Source: Streptomyces viridiviolaceus
GTDB lineage: Bacteria > Actinomycetota > Actinomycetes > Streptomycetales > Streptomycetaceae
Reading direction: 5' to 3'
Assembly (NCBI RefSeq): GCF_014650995.1
Contig: NZ_BMWA01000020.1
Coordinates: forward strand, 1 to 64,000
Length of the DNA stretch: 64,000 bases
Part shown: positions 33,623 to 42,099 of the stretch, in pieces
How positions within the stretch are numbered: position 1 is the first letter of the stretch
Layout: every line of letters starts with the position of its first letter
Translations under genes and position numbers: made by a program
The notes under the pieces: model-generated
What the model saw: only the letters and a program-made list of their open reading frames with translations
What the model was told of the DNA's origin: nothing
Database searches by the model: none

Positions 33623-34648
33623 CTACGGCACGCCGACCGTCGCCGGCCCGGGTGCGGCGGTGATGGTGCCGGCGGCGATCGCGTCGGCCCAGTGGCACGC
33701 GACTCTGTGCCCGTCCCCCATGTCGCGCAGTACGGGCCGCTGGTCGTGACAGCGGGTCGTCTGCCGGAACGCGCACCGGGTGTGGAACCGGCATCCCGAG
33801 GGGGGAGCGACCGGCGACGGAGGGTCGCCGAGGAGCACGATGCGCTCACGCGCCCGCTCGACCACCGGGTCGGGAATCGGCACGGCCGACATCAGGGCCT
33901 TGGTGTACGGGTGGCGGGGCTGCCGATAGAGGGTCTCGCTCTCGGCCTGTTCGACGACGCCGCCGAGGTACATCACGGCGACCTCGTGCGACACGTGCCG
34001 GACCACGGCGAGGTCGTGCGCGATCACCAGGTAGGTGAAGCCGTGTTCACGCTGGAGTTCCTCCAGGAGGTTGAGGATCTGGGCCTGGATGGACACGTCG
34101 AGCGCGGAGACCGGCTCGTCCGCGACGATCAGGCGTGGATGGAGAGCGAGTGCTCGCGCGATCCCGAGGCGTTGTCGCTGCCCACCCGAGAACTCGTAGG
34201 GGTACTTCCGCGCCGCCGAGGTCGGCAGACCCACCTGGTCGAGCAGTTCGCGTACCTTCGTGGTGGCGTCGAACTCGACGCCGTGGGCGCGCAGCGGCTC
34301 GGTCAGCAGCCTGGCCACGCTGTGCCGGGGGTTGAGGCTGGCCAGCGGGTCCTGGAAGACCATCTGCATCCTCTGCCGCATCCGGCGCAGGGATTCACCG
34401 GTCAGACCCCCGACATCGGTGCCGTCGAAGGTTACGGACCCTTCGGTCACCGGCGCCAACCGCAGGATCGCCTTGCCCAGCGTCGACTTGCCGCACCCGG
34501 ATTCGCCGACCAGCCCGAGCGTGTGTCCCTCGGGGATGTCCAGGTCGACTCCGTCGACGGCCTTCACGGTGCCGGCCCGGCGGCCGAAGAGGGACGCTTC
34601 ACGGACCGGGTAGTGAACCTTCAGATTCCGCACGTGGAGCAGGTTCAC
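33623..34648 (-). CDS. Peptide-type ABC importer ATPase (DppF-like)
   Basis: A 341-residue ABC ATPase of the DppF/OppF class. Walker A GESGCGKST lies near residue 48, the signature FSGGQRQR near 152 and Walker B LIVADEPVSALD near 172. The C-terminal oligopeptide-transporter motif includes GCRFHTRCAFRQTTRC with its cysteines. GTG 34648 overlaps the stop of the original upstream ATPase frame (GTGA). Because that upstream gene carries a frameshift, the current sequence reads straight through into this gene as a single 689-codon frame (35692 to 33623). Which product is made depends on whether the shift is real. Confidence 0.9.
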   Translation of the reverse strand: MNLLHVRNLKVHYPVREASLFGRRAGTVKAVDGVDLDIPEGHTLGLVGESGCGKSTLGKAILRLAPVTEGSVTFDGTDVGGLTGESLRRMRQRMQMVFQDPLASLNPRHSVARLLTEPLRAHGVEFDATTKVRELLDQVGLPTSAARKYPYEFSGGQRQRLGIARALALHPRLIVADEPVSALDVSIQAQILNLLEELQREHGFTYLVIAHDLAVVRHVSHEVAVMYLGGVVEQAESETLYRQPRHPYTKALMSAVPIPDPVVERARERIVLLGDPPSPVAPPSGCRFHTRCAFRQTTRCHDQRPVLRDMGDGHRVACHWADAIAAGTITAAPGPATVGVP

Positions 34649-35692
34649 CGGGCGGCCTCCCTCGGACTCCGGTTCTCCTCGCCTGCACCGAGCGGATGGA
34701 AGCAGCGCACGGCGCGAAGGCCCTCGGGGGTCAGTTCCGGCGGGTTGGTGGTGCAGGCGTCGGTTCGGTTCGCACATCTCGGTGAGAACGCGCAGCCTTC
34801 GGTCCACGGCAGGACCTGGGTGGGCGATCCCGGGATCGGGCGCAGCGGGACCCCGCGCGGCGCGTCCAGTCGGGGAACGCTCTCCAGGAGCCCGCCGCTG
34901 TACGGGTGCCGCGGCCGGACGAAGAGGTCGGCACAGGGGCGCCTTCTCGACGATCCGGCCGGAGTACATGATGTTGACCTCGTCGCAGAGTCCCGCGACC
35001 ACGCCGAGGTCGTGGGTGATCATCAGCAGTGCGGCGCCGGTCTCCGACACGAGTTCCTTGAGTACCTCCAGCACCTGGGCCTGAATCGTGACGTCGAGCG
35101 CGGTGGTGGGCTCGTCGGCGATCAGCAGGCGCGGTTCACAGGCGAGGGCGATCGCGATCAGCACGCGCTGTCGCAGACCGCCCGACAACTGGTGCGGATA
35201 CTCCTTCAGCCTCCGTGCGGGGTCCGGGATCCCGACCTTGGCGAGCAGATCACCCGCACGATCGCGTGCCTCCGCCTTCGACACGTCGAAGTGCCGCCTG
35301 ATCACCTCGGTGATCTGGAGACCTATGGGTACGACGGGATTGAGTGAGGTCATCGGGTCCTGGAACACCATGGCGATGGCCCGCCCGGAGAGCCGGCTGC
35401 GTTCGCGCGGCGACATGGCCAGGACGTCGCTTCCCTGGAAGCGGGCCGTCCCGTCGACGTGCGCGCCGCGTCGCGGCAGCAGTCCCATGACGGCCAGCGA
35501 GGTGACGGACTTGCCGCTGCCCGACTCGCCCACGAGTCCGACATGCTGACCCGGAAGGATCCGGAAGGAGACCTCGTCCACGGCGCGGACCGGGGGCTCC
35601 TCCTTCCTGCTGAAGGTGACCGAGAGGCGGTCGACGTCCAGCAGGGGTGCGGGCCCGTCCCCTGCGCTTGCGGCTTCGGTCGGCCGGGTCAT
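34645..35692 (-). pseudogene. Peptide-type ABC importer ATPase (DppD-like) with a C-terminal frameshift
   Basis: A DppD/OppD-class ABC ATPase. The nucleotide-binding domain is complete: Walker A GESGSGKSV near residue 55, signature LSGGLRQR near 163, Walker B LLIADEPTTALD near 183. After MYSGRIVEKAP the family continuation is found only in another frame, as CADLFVRPRHPYSGGLLESV and later WTEGCAFSPRCANRTDAC, ending at a TGA overlapping the next gene. One extra base in the run at 34936-34939 (gggg on the plus strand) explains the shift. It may be a true mutation, a homopolymer sequencing error, or less likely a programmed shift. As written, the C-terminal transporter-specific domain is lost and the frame runs into the next ATPase. 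Confidence 0.75.
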
Positions 35693-36642
35693 CGGCGACT
35701 CCTCGGGTCTAGGGCTTCACGCATGGTCTCGCCGAGGAGAGTGAAGCCCAGCGCGGTGACGGCGATCGCGATGCCGGGATACAGGGCGAGCTGCGGCGCG
35801 ACATCGAAGCGGTCCTGGGCCGCGACCAGCATGCGGCCCCATTCGGCGACCGCCGGGTCCGACTCACCCAGACCGAGGAAGGACAGGGACGCCACTTCGA
35901 TGATCGCCGTGGCCAGGCTCAACGTCGCCTGGACGATGGTGGGCCCGACGGAGTTCGGCAGGATGTGTCCCACCACGATCTGCCGCTTGCGCAGACCCAG
36001 CGCGTGGGCGGCCACGACGTAGTCCTCGCCGCTCTGCCCCAGCATCGAACCCCGTAGGAGCCGGGCGAAGAACGGCACCTGGGCCGCTCCGACGGCCAGG
36101 ATGACGGACCATGAGTTGGCGCCGAGCACCGCCGCGATGCTGATGGCCACCAGCAGGCTGGGGACGGAGAGCATGATGTCGACCAGACGCATGAGGATGT
36201 TGTCGACGCGGCGCCCCCAGCGGCCCCCGACCGTGGCGAACCCGCCGGACATCGCGCCGAGTACGGCGCCGACGGTGAGTCCGATGACGGTCGACACCAG
36301 CCCGAGGACGAGCGACGTGCGGGCGCCGTAGACCATCTGCGTCCACAGGTCCGAGCCGAAGCGGTCCAGGCCGAGGAGGTGCGCCGAGTTGGGCTCGGGC
36401 CCGGAGTCGAGCGTGACCTCGTCGGCCCACTCCACCGACGCGGGTTCATACGGTGTCAGCACGGGCGCGCAGACGGCGACCGCGACGAAGCAGAGGACGA
36501 TGACGGCGCCGGTGATCGCGGCCGGGTTGCGCTTGAAGCGCCGCCAGGCCGATCGAGTGAGGCTCACACCGGCCGCGTCCGGACCGGCGGGCCCCGGCAT
36601 CGAGCCGGGTCCGGTTGCGGGAGAAGGCGACAGCGCGGTCAT
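35689..36642 (-). CDS. Peptide-type ABC importer permease (DppC-like)
   Basis: A 317-residue DppC/OppC-class permease. It has an alanine/proline-rich cytoplasmic N-terminus, a first helix near residues 43-62, and the family segment HLLGLDRFGSDLWTQMVYGARTSL near 88-111. The coupling loop is EDYVVAAHALGLRKRQIVVGHILPNSVGP, followed by SLSFLGLGESDPAVAEWGRML. It overlaps both neighbours by four bases. It belongs to the second peptide importer. Confidence 0.9.
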   Translation of the reverse strand: MTALSPSPATGPGSMPGPAGPDAAGVSLTRSAWRRFKRNPAAITGAVIVLCFVAVAVCAPVLTPYEPASVEWADEVTLDSGPEPNSAHLLGLDRFGSDLWTQMVYGARTSLVLGLVSTVIGLTVGAVLGAMSGGFATVGGRWGRRVDNILMRLVDIMLSVPSLLVAISIAAVLGANSWSVILAVGAAQVPFFARLLRGSMLGQSGEDYVVAAHALGLRKRQIVVGHILPNSVGPTIVQATLSLATAIIEVASLSFLGLGESDPAVAEWGRMLVAAQDRFDVAPQLALYPGIAIAVTALGFTLLGETMREALDPRSRR

Positions 36643-37643
36643 GACAGGCGCACCCGGGGATCGATGACACCGTACGCGACGTCCACGGCGAGGTTGATCA
36701 ACGAGTAGAACACCGCGATCAACAGAACGAACCCTTCGATGACGGGGTAGTCGCGTGTGGAGATCGCCTCGAAGAGGTAGTGACCGATACCGGTGAAGTT
36801 GAAGACGGTCTCGGTCAGTACGGCACCCGACAGCAGCATGCCGGCCATGAGCCCGACGGTGGTCACCACGGCCAGCAGTGCGTTGCGCAGCACGTGGCGG
36901 CGTGACACGGTCATGACGGAGAGACCCTTGCTGCGCGCGGTGCGGACGTAGTCCTCGCCCAGCACCTCGATCACGGAGGCCCGGGTGATGCGGGCGATGT
37001 AGGCCATGGCCATGGTTCCCAGCGCGATGGCCGGCAGGATCAGGTGCACGAAGGCGTCCCACGCGGCGTCCCACTCCCGGGTCAGGATGCCGTCGAGCAC
37101 GTAGAAGTCGGTGACATGGGTCGCGTCGATCCGTGGATCCTGCTGGCCTCCGGTCGGCAGCCAGTGGAGCCAGTCCGCGAAGACGAGCCGGAGCAGGATG
37201 GCGACGAAGAACACCGGCGTCACCACGCCGAGCAGCGAGCCCGAGACGAGAAGCGTGTCAGGCCACCGCCCCTGGTGGCGAGCCGCGAGATACCCGAGGG
37301 GGATTCCGACGACGACGGCGATCAGCAGCGCGGCGGCACCAAGCTGCAGCGTCGCCGGGAGCTTGTCGAAGAAGCTCTCCAACACGGGTCGCCCATCGCT
37401 GATGGACCGGCCGAAGTCTCCGCTGAACAGCGGTTTCAGGTGCGCGACGTACTGCTCCGGCAGAGACTTGTCGAGGCCCAACCGGGCGCGGACGTCCGCG
37501 ACGGCCTCCGGGGTGGCGTGCCGGCCCAGGAGGGCGCGCGCCGGGTCTCCCGGCAGGGCCCGGACCCAGATGAACAGCAGCACGGACAGACCGAACAACA
37601 CGGGCACCAGTTGGAGCAGTCGCCGCACGACGAAGCCGAGCAT
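36639..37643 (-). CDS. Peptide-type ABC importer permease (DppB-like)
   Basis: A 334-residue DppB/OppB-class permease. An N-terminal helix is followed by the class loop VRALPGDPARALLGRHATPE near residues 28-47. The coupling loop reads EDYVRTARSKGLSVMTVSRRHVLRNAL. Its family-typical end FNFTGIGHYLFEAISTRDYPVIEGFVLLIA is present. It starts 30 bp after the binding-protein gene of the same operon. Confidence 0.9.
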   Translation of the reverse strand: MLGFVVRRLLQLVPVLFGLSVLLFIWVRALPGDPARALLGRHATPEAVADVRARLGLDKSLPEQYVAHLKPLFSGDFGRSISDGRPVLESFFDKLPATLQLGAAALLIAVVVGIPLGYLAARHQGRWPDTLLVSGSLLGVVTPVFFVAILLRLVFADWLHWLPTGGQQDPRIDATHVTDFYVLDGILTREWDAAWDAFVHLILPAIALGTMAMAYIARITRASVIEVLGEDYVRTARSKGLSVMTVSRRHVLRNALLAVVTTVGLMAGMLLSGAVLTETVFNFTGIGHYLFEAISTRDYPVIEGFVLLIAVFYSLINLAVDVAYGVIDPRVRLS

Positions 37644-37672
37644 GGGTTCTCCCTTTTATGATCGGTGCCGGT

Positions 37673-39310
37673 TCAGCCGAGGGAGACCGTGTGGAACATC
37701 TCCTGACTGATCGGACTCGCGACGAATCCGGAGACCTCGGGGTCGAGTCCGATCGAGGACGGGGAACTGGCGAACGGTACACCCGGCAGGATCTGCATGA
37801 TCCGCTTCGACAACGCCGCGTACACCTCGTTCTGCTCCTTCCGGCCCGGAACGGTCTGAGCGTGCGCCAGGTCCTTGTAGAGCTCCGGGTCGTCGAACCC
37901 CCACTCGAGGCTGGGGAATCCGAAGGCCAGACCGATGAAGCTGTCGGCAAGGTTCACCTGGCCGATCCAGCAGCTCATCTCGATGTCGTGGTCGGAGGTG
38001 CCGTAGATCCGGTCGCTGAACTCGGAGGACGGAATCGCCACCGGCTTGATCTTCAGCCCGACAGCCTCGATCTGCTTGCGCAGGATGTTCAAGGTGTCCG
38101 CGGGCGCCGGCAGGCAGGCGCTGCCGCCGCCGCTCTGGTAGTTCAGCTCGAGCGATGTACCGACCGCGCCGGCCTCCCTCAGCAACCGGCGGCTCTTCTC
38201 CGGGTCGTTCGCGTACTCCGGGACGTCCTCGGCCCAGCCCTGCATCCCCTTGGGCAGCCATTGATCGGCTTCCACGGTGCCTTTCGGGAAGCTCGCGCCG
38301 ATCACGGCCTTCCGGTCGATGGCATGGGCGATCGCCTGCCGTACGCGAGGGTCGTCCAGCGGCTTCCGCTTCTGGTTGAAGCCGAGGAACGCCAGCGTGA
38401 AGGGGCGTCGGGTCTCCACCCGGAAACCCTCGCGGTCGAGAGTTCCGACATCGGTGGGGGAAACGGAGTCCGCGCCGTTCACCTCTCCGTTGCGCAGTGC
38501 CGCCACGCGCTCCTTGGAGTCCGGTTTCGACACGAAGACGAGCCGGTCCACCTTGGCCTTGGCGCCCCAGTAGTCGTCGTTCCGCTCCATGACGACTTCC
38601 TTGCCGCGGTCCCAGGACTCCAGCGTGAACGGCCCGGTGCCCACCGGGTGCGCCGTCGAGTACGCGGTGGTGTTCGGGTTCGAAGCCCCGTCGTCCTGGT
38701 ACTTCTTGAGCGCCTTCGGGCTCTGCATGGCGAACTGCGGCATCGTGAGGGCGTCGATCAGGCCCGCGAACGGCTTCTTGAGCTCGATGACCGCCTCGTG
38801 CGCGCCCGCAGCGGTGCAGGACTTGTAGAGCGCGCTGTCGGCGGTGGGGCCCGTGGCGAAACCGTGAAAGAAGTATCCGTAGTAATAGGCGAAGTTCGCG
38901 GACTGGGCCGTCCTCGGCAGGTTGTACCAGCGGTCGAAATTGAAGCACACGGCCTCGGCGTCGAACGGTGCCCCGTCATGGAAGGTCACGCCCTCGCGGA
39001 GGGTGAACCTGTACGCGAGGCCGTCCTTGCCGACGGTCCATCCGGTCGCGAGCCGCGGCTCGGCCCGGACGTCTCCTGACGCCACACCCGTCAGGCCCTC
39101 GAACACCTGAGCAGCGACGAGTCCGCTCTGCATGTCCTGAGTGAAGACCGGGTCGAGACTCGCCGGGTCGTCGGAGGTCGCGTAGGCGAACGTGCCGCCA
39201 CCACGGCCCTGCTTCGAGCCGCTGTCGCGTTTGCTCTCCGCGCAACTGGTCACGCTCAGCGCCAGCGCGATCGCGGTGGCCGTGGTGACGAAGCCTCTCG
39301 CCCTGCTCAT
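37673..39310 (-). CDS. Extracellular solute-binding lipoprotein, family 5 (second peptide importer)
   Basis: A 545-residue family 5 binding protein. The signal peptide ends in lipobox LSVTSC near residues 19-24. The mature start (GGGTFAYATSDDPASLDPVF) and the VTFHDGAPFDAEAVCFNFDRW segment near 105-125 are typical of peptide-binding members. It is paralogous in family, but not closely, to the protein at 7465. ATG 39310 is chosen; GTG 39316 is possible. It heads the operon SBP, two permeases, two ATPases and S9 peptidase, with a leader of about 175 nt carrying a second operator-like site. Confidence 0.9.
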   Translation of the reverse strand: MSRARGFVTTATAIALALSVTSCAESKRDSGSKQGRGGGTFAYATSDDPASLDPVFTQDMQSGLVAAQVFEGLTGVASGDVRAEPRLATGWTVGKDGLAYRFTLREGVTFHDGAPFDAEAVCFNFDRWYNLPRTAQSANFAYYYGYFFHGFATGPTADSALYKSCTAAGAHEAVIELKKPFAGLIDALTMPQFAMQSPKALKKYQDDGASNPNTTAYSTAHPVGTGPFTLESWDRGKEVVMERNDDYWGAKAKVDRLVFVSKPDSKERVAALRNGEVNGADSVSPTDVGTLDREGFRVETRRPFTLAFLGFNQKRKPLDDPRVRQAIAHAIDRKAVIGASFPKGTVEADQWLPKGMQGWAEDVPEYANDPEKSRRLLREAGAVGTSLELNYQSGGGSACLPAPADTLNILRKQIEAVGLKIKPVAIPSSEFSDRIYGTSDHDIEMSCWIGQVNLADSFIGLAFGFPSLEWGFDDPELYKDLAHAQTVPGRKEQNEVYAALSKRIMQILPGVPFASSPSSIGLDPEVSGFVASPISQEMFHTVSLG

Positions 39311-39357
39311 GCGCACTAGGTTCCCTTCATGGCGGTGGAGTCGCGGGATAGCGATAC

Positions 39358-39375
39358 GGCCGACCGGTTGGTATG
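39358..39375. promoter_or_regulatory. Operator-like palindrome in the leader of the second peptide-importer operon
   Basis: The sequence ggccgaccggttggtatg contains the core ccgaccggttgg and matches the island motif. It lies about 50 bp before the binding-protein start codon, within the leader predicted from the promoter at 39473-39522. No good separate promoter was found for it. Confidence 0.55.
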
Positions 39376-39472
39376 TAACTTCCGGCATCACTGGTTGTGC
39401 TGGCTGATAGATGCCCAGGAACTGCGCGCTTGCGCGCTACCCGTCGTTCCGTGAGCAACCCAGCCACTGAAA

Positions 39473-39522
39473 GTACAAACTAATTGGTCGGTACGCTAGG
39501 CTCACCCGCCCAAGCTGGTCAA
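39473..39522 (-). promoter_or_regulatory. Promoter and operator of the second peptide-importer operon
   Basis: On the minus strand TTGACC (39522-39517), an 18-nt spacer and TAGCGT (39498-39493) form the promoter. The 22-bp imperfect palindrome 39473-39494 (core aactaattggtcggta) lies at the predicted start, as at other island promoters. Confidence 0.7.
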
Positions 39523-39580
39523 GACGTCGATGGTGAACACGAGTTGGTTGTCCGAGGACTTCCCGAGCTCCGACCGGGTG
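39502..39580 (-). pseudogene. Possible C-terminal fragment of an FKBP-type prolyl isomerase
   Basis: On the minus strand the last 20 or so codons before a TGA at 39504-39502 read SSDNQLVFTIDVLTSLGG. This resembles the final strand of actinobacterial FKBP-type peptidyl-prolyl isomerases (pattern TLVFVVDVL). Upstream on the same strand no further FKBP sequence is recognisable, so at most a fragment remains. The match is short and could be chance. Confidence 0.3.
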
Positions 39581-39678
39581 GCAGGCGGAGCAGCACGGCT
39601 GCGGAATGCCGAAGCCCGGCCGTCCAGGGCGCCAGACTGCCCAGTGCCCATCGTCACCGCGGATTCCGGAGCTTCCTC

Positions 39679-40020
39679 ATGCCGCAGTCCTCCACCGGAT
39701 CGACCGAAGCGGACACCTTCCTGGTCGTGTGCGGTCACACTCATCTGTTTCCGGGTGCCCGTTGCCGCCTCCAGGGGCTTTCCGATCCTCAAGCCTTCGC
39801 GGCAGACCCGTGGCCGATCGACCTGGACCTGTGCTTTTCCGACGATGTCGTCACTGAGGCCGAGTTGCGTATCGAAGACACGGCGCGCCCCGTACACACG
39901 GTCTCGGCCTGCACCACCGGCGCCGGCGCTCCCGTCGACGGTCGTAGCTGGCTGATCCGGGAGTTCGTCCGAACGGGAGACGAGGTCGAGCTGACGATCG
40001 GCAGCCCTGCCTGGACCTGA
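39679..40020 (+). CDS. Hypothetical protein (113 residues)
   Basis: A small soluble protein that I do not recognise, beginning MPQSSTGSTEADTFLVVCG. It has an N-terminal hydrophobic strand (TFLVVCG), a middle with acidic residues and a C-terminal EFVRTGDEVELTIGSPAWT. A GGAG site lies 8 nt before the ATG. Its codon use looks normal for the window, which supports coding, but it is surrounded by decayed fragments and may itself be a remnant. Confidence 0.45.
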   Translation: MPQSSTGSTEADTFLVVCGHTHLFPGARCRLQGLSDPQAFAADPWPIDLDLCFSDDVVTEAELRIEDTARPVHTVSACTTGAGAPVDGRSWLIREFVRTGDEVELTIGSPAWT

Positions 40021-40189
40021 ACACCGCATTCGGTGGTCCACCGGCCGGTGCATCGGCGGATGACTCGGCCGCGGGAACCGGCCCATTCGTCTTCCTGCCC
40101 GACTACAGCTCAACGTTCTGGGCGCTGAGGCAAGTGGCCATGCCAGGCGGCGGCCCGTTGGTCGAGGGCCCGGGCTCCGTCGTCGCCTA

Positions 40190-40390
40190 CCAGGACGCCG
40201 ACTACGCCCGCTCGTAAGCCGACTTCGCCTGTGAGCAGGACGAAATCGCAGCAGCCAGGTGTCGACTCGAACGCCTCGCGGCCCGTCTTCGTGATCGGCA
40301 ACTGGTCCGTGCCTCGAAGCAGAAGTACGCCCTCGCTCCGGAGTCCTCCAAGTGGTGAGCGATCTCCCGCTCGGTGAGCAGGATCTTCGG
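40190..40390 (-). pseudogene. Decayed fragment of an AMP-forming acyl-CoA ligase
   Basis: On the minus strand the frame reads LLTEREIAHHLEDSGARAYFCFE, like the segment that follows the MNPL motif in acyl-CoA ligases. After a one-base shift near 40304 it continues as TDQLPITKTGREAFESTPGC, again in keeping with that family. Both ends are missing and the two halves are out of frame, so this is a non-functional remnant. The assignment rests on short motifs recognised by eye. Confidence 0.4.
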
Positions 40391-40788
40391 TTCGGGAGCT
40401 GCGGAGAGGCCGGTTGAACAGGAGCTGGCGTTCCGTCAGTAAAGTCAGCAAGAGGTCAGCAAAAGGATGGCCAGAGGCGCTTACACACGGCCACACCCTG
40501 GAATCGCTCGCCGCCCCACCCCGGGCGCTTGGCCGGAACGTCTACCCTCCTGGCAGCCCGTCCGGGCGCTGAGAGGCAGAAGCACACAGGCCCGCGCCTC
40601 CCGGGAGCCAGCACCTGACAACCGAGCGGGTCAGCGCGTGTTCCCGCGCGGCTTCAACGGGACATTCGGGAGCTCGGGAGCCGGCAGCGGGGCGCCGTCG
40701 TAACCGCTCACCTCGCCGAATCTCCGCCCTCCAACCAGTCCTTGCGCGCCTGCACGATCTCCCCCGTTGACCGCGCGTGGCCGCCCGC
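40391..40788. other. Stretch without supported genes in the decay zone
   Basis: No gene, RNA or repeat could be supported in these 398 bases. It separates an acyl-CoA ligase remnant from a permease remnant. Confidence 0.4.
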
Positions 40789-40930
40789 TGGCCCATCGCG
40801 ATCAACCTGATCGCTGGGAGTCTGCTGGGCGCCTGGGTCGGAGCGAGCTGGGCGGTGCCCTGACGGGCGGAGTCGTGGCCGGCTTCGGCGTCGGGACAGT
40901 CGGGGCGATCACGGGCGTGGCCGGTCTTCG
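40777..40930 (+). pseudogene. Decayed fragment of a TauE/SafE-type permease
   Basis: One frame from GTG 40777 reads WPIAINLIAGSLLGAWVGAS and stops at 40861-40863. The other frame then gives GGVVAGFGVGTVGAITGVAG. Both pieces, in this order, resemble consecutive membrane segments of TauE/SafE (UPF0721) anion exporters, where a second half begins with a similar GV(A/G)G turn. The linker and the rest are missing, so it is a remnant. Confidence 0.4.
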
Positions 40931-41316
40931 GCGCCTGCGGGTGACGGCGAAGAAGGCCGTCCCGCGAGCGCCGTTGCGGTGCCGCCCAGGAATACGGCGT
41001 TCCCAGCACCGCTCGGGGCCATCGAGCCGTCGCTGTCTGAGGAACCGCGGGCCGAGGGCGCATCGTCACCGGCCACTCCGGTGCCGGATGAACCGTCGTC
41101 CTCCGTGCCCGTTTCGCCCGTGTCGTTGGAGGTGCCGTTGCCCCTTTCGTCGCCGGGTCAGCCGGCGTTCGGGCTCTCATCGAAGGCTGCGCGAGCTGTA
41201 CCCGCACTGCGTGCGCACGTCCACACCGACGACGGATCGGTGCACGTGCACGCGGACAGCGTCGCATCGTTGTCGGAGGCGCACCCCACCGACGCCGCCA
41301 TCCCGATGAGGACCAC

Positions 41317-41775
41317 ATGTTGGTCCAGCGTGCCAGGGCCGCGCCGACGGGCGGTGACTCCTTCGCCATCGACGCGTACGCGTTCACCGAGGGGCTCGTC
41401 GCGGCAGACCCCGCGCTCCTGTACTTCCTCAGCGGCAGCGACGTCGATCTCTACGGTGCATGGGCGGGAGTGAGCGGGCTCCGGGCCACACCGCGCGTCG
41501 CCCGGCACATCGGGTACACCGTACGGGAACACGGGTGCTACCCCTGGCCGGACGGCGCAGTCCCGATGTACCGCCACCCGGCCGAGGACCACATGAGCGC
41601 CATGCTGCACCGTTTCCAGGATGCGGTGCACGCCCTCGAACTCCGACTGCCGCGCTTCCGGCTCGCCGAGACGGTGATACTCGTCGACAACTATCCCTGC
41701 TGGCGCGGTCGGGACCCGCACACCGGCGAGCGCACCGTCCGTATCCTCACCCTGCTTACGGCGGATGCCTGCTGA
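41317..41775 (+). pseudogene. TauD/TfdA-type dioxygenase, 5'-truncated and missing the distal iron ligand
   Basis: A 152-codon frame matching the C-terminal half of TauD/TfdA-like Fe(II)/2-oxoglutarate dioxygenases. Seen are TGGDSFAIDAYAFTEGLVAADP near the start, YRHPAEDHMSAMLHRFQDAVH in the middle, and LPRFRLAETVILVDNYPCWRGRD at the end. The last motif is normally (L/C)HGRD; here arginine replaces the iron-binding histidine. The N-terminal part with the HxD motif is not in this frame. A possible relic, HVHADSVASL, occurs in another frame around 41237-41270. The gene is therefore probably dead. Confidence 0.5.
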
Positions 41776-42099
41776 GCGACACCGGTACCGCAAGCGCGCC
41801 GCTGCCCTGGTGGAGGTCCCGGGTGGAACGGCGGGGCCCGCAGCCGGCTTTGGACACAGCCTGGCAGCGTCCGATGCCACGCCGTGATCACCTGCCGTGT
41901 CCTCACCCTCGCTCGCCGCGAGGTACGTTGGCATCCGCGTCGATCATGTGCGGGTCCCGGGCCGGAGAGCGTCCAGGGGTAGCAGCCGGGCCTGCGGTGC
42001 GCTCAGGGTCCGGTGACGTGCACCAGGCGAGCACCTCGGCTCCCGGTAACGGGCTGGCGATCTCGGCGGGGCGGTGGTGGTTGGCTGTGCTGCCGGTCC
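41776..42099. other. Non-coding interval before the zinc locus
   Basis: These 324 bases lie between the dioxygenase remnant and the end of the convergent aztA-like gene. I see no supported gene, and no clear terminator hairpin. Confidence 0.4.

Noticed and set aside
40015..40217. Plus-strand open frame (VFLPDYSSTFWALRQVAMPGG) in the decay zone
   Set aside because: It has no start signal or recognised family and overlaps the acyl-CoA ligase remnant on the other strand; it is mentioned only as possible debris.
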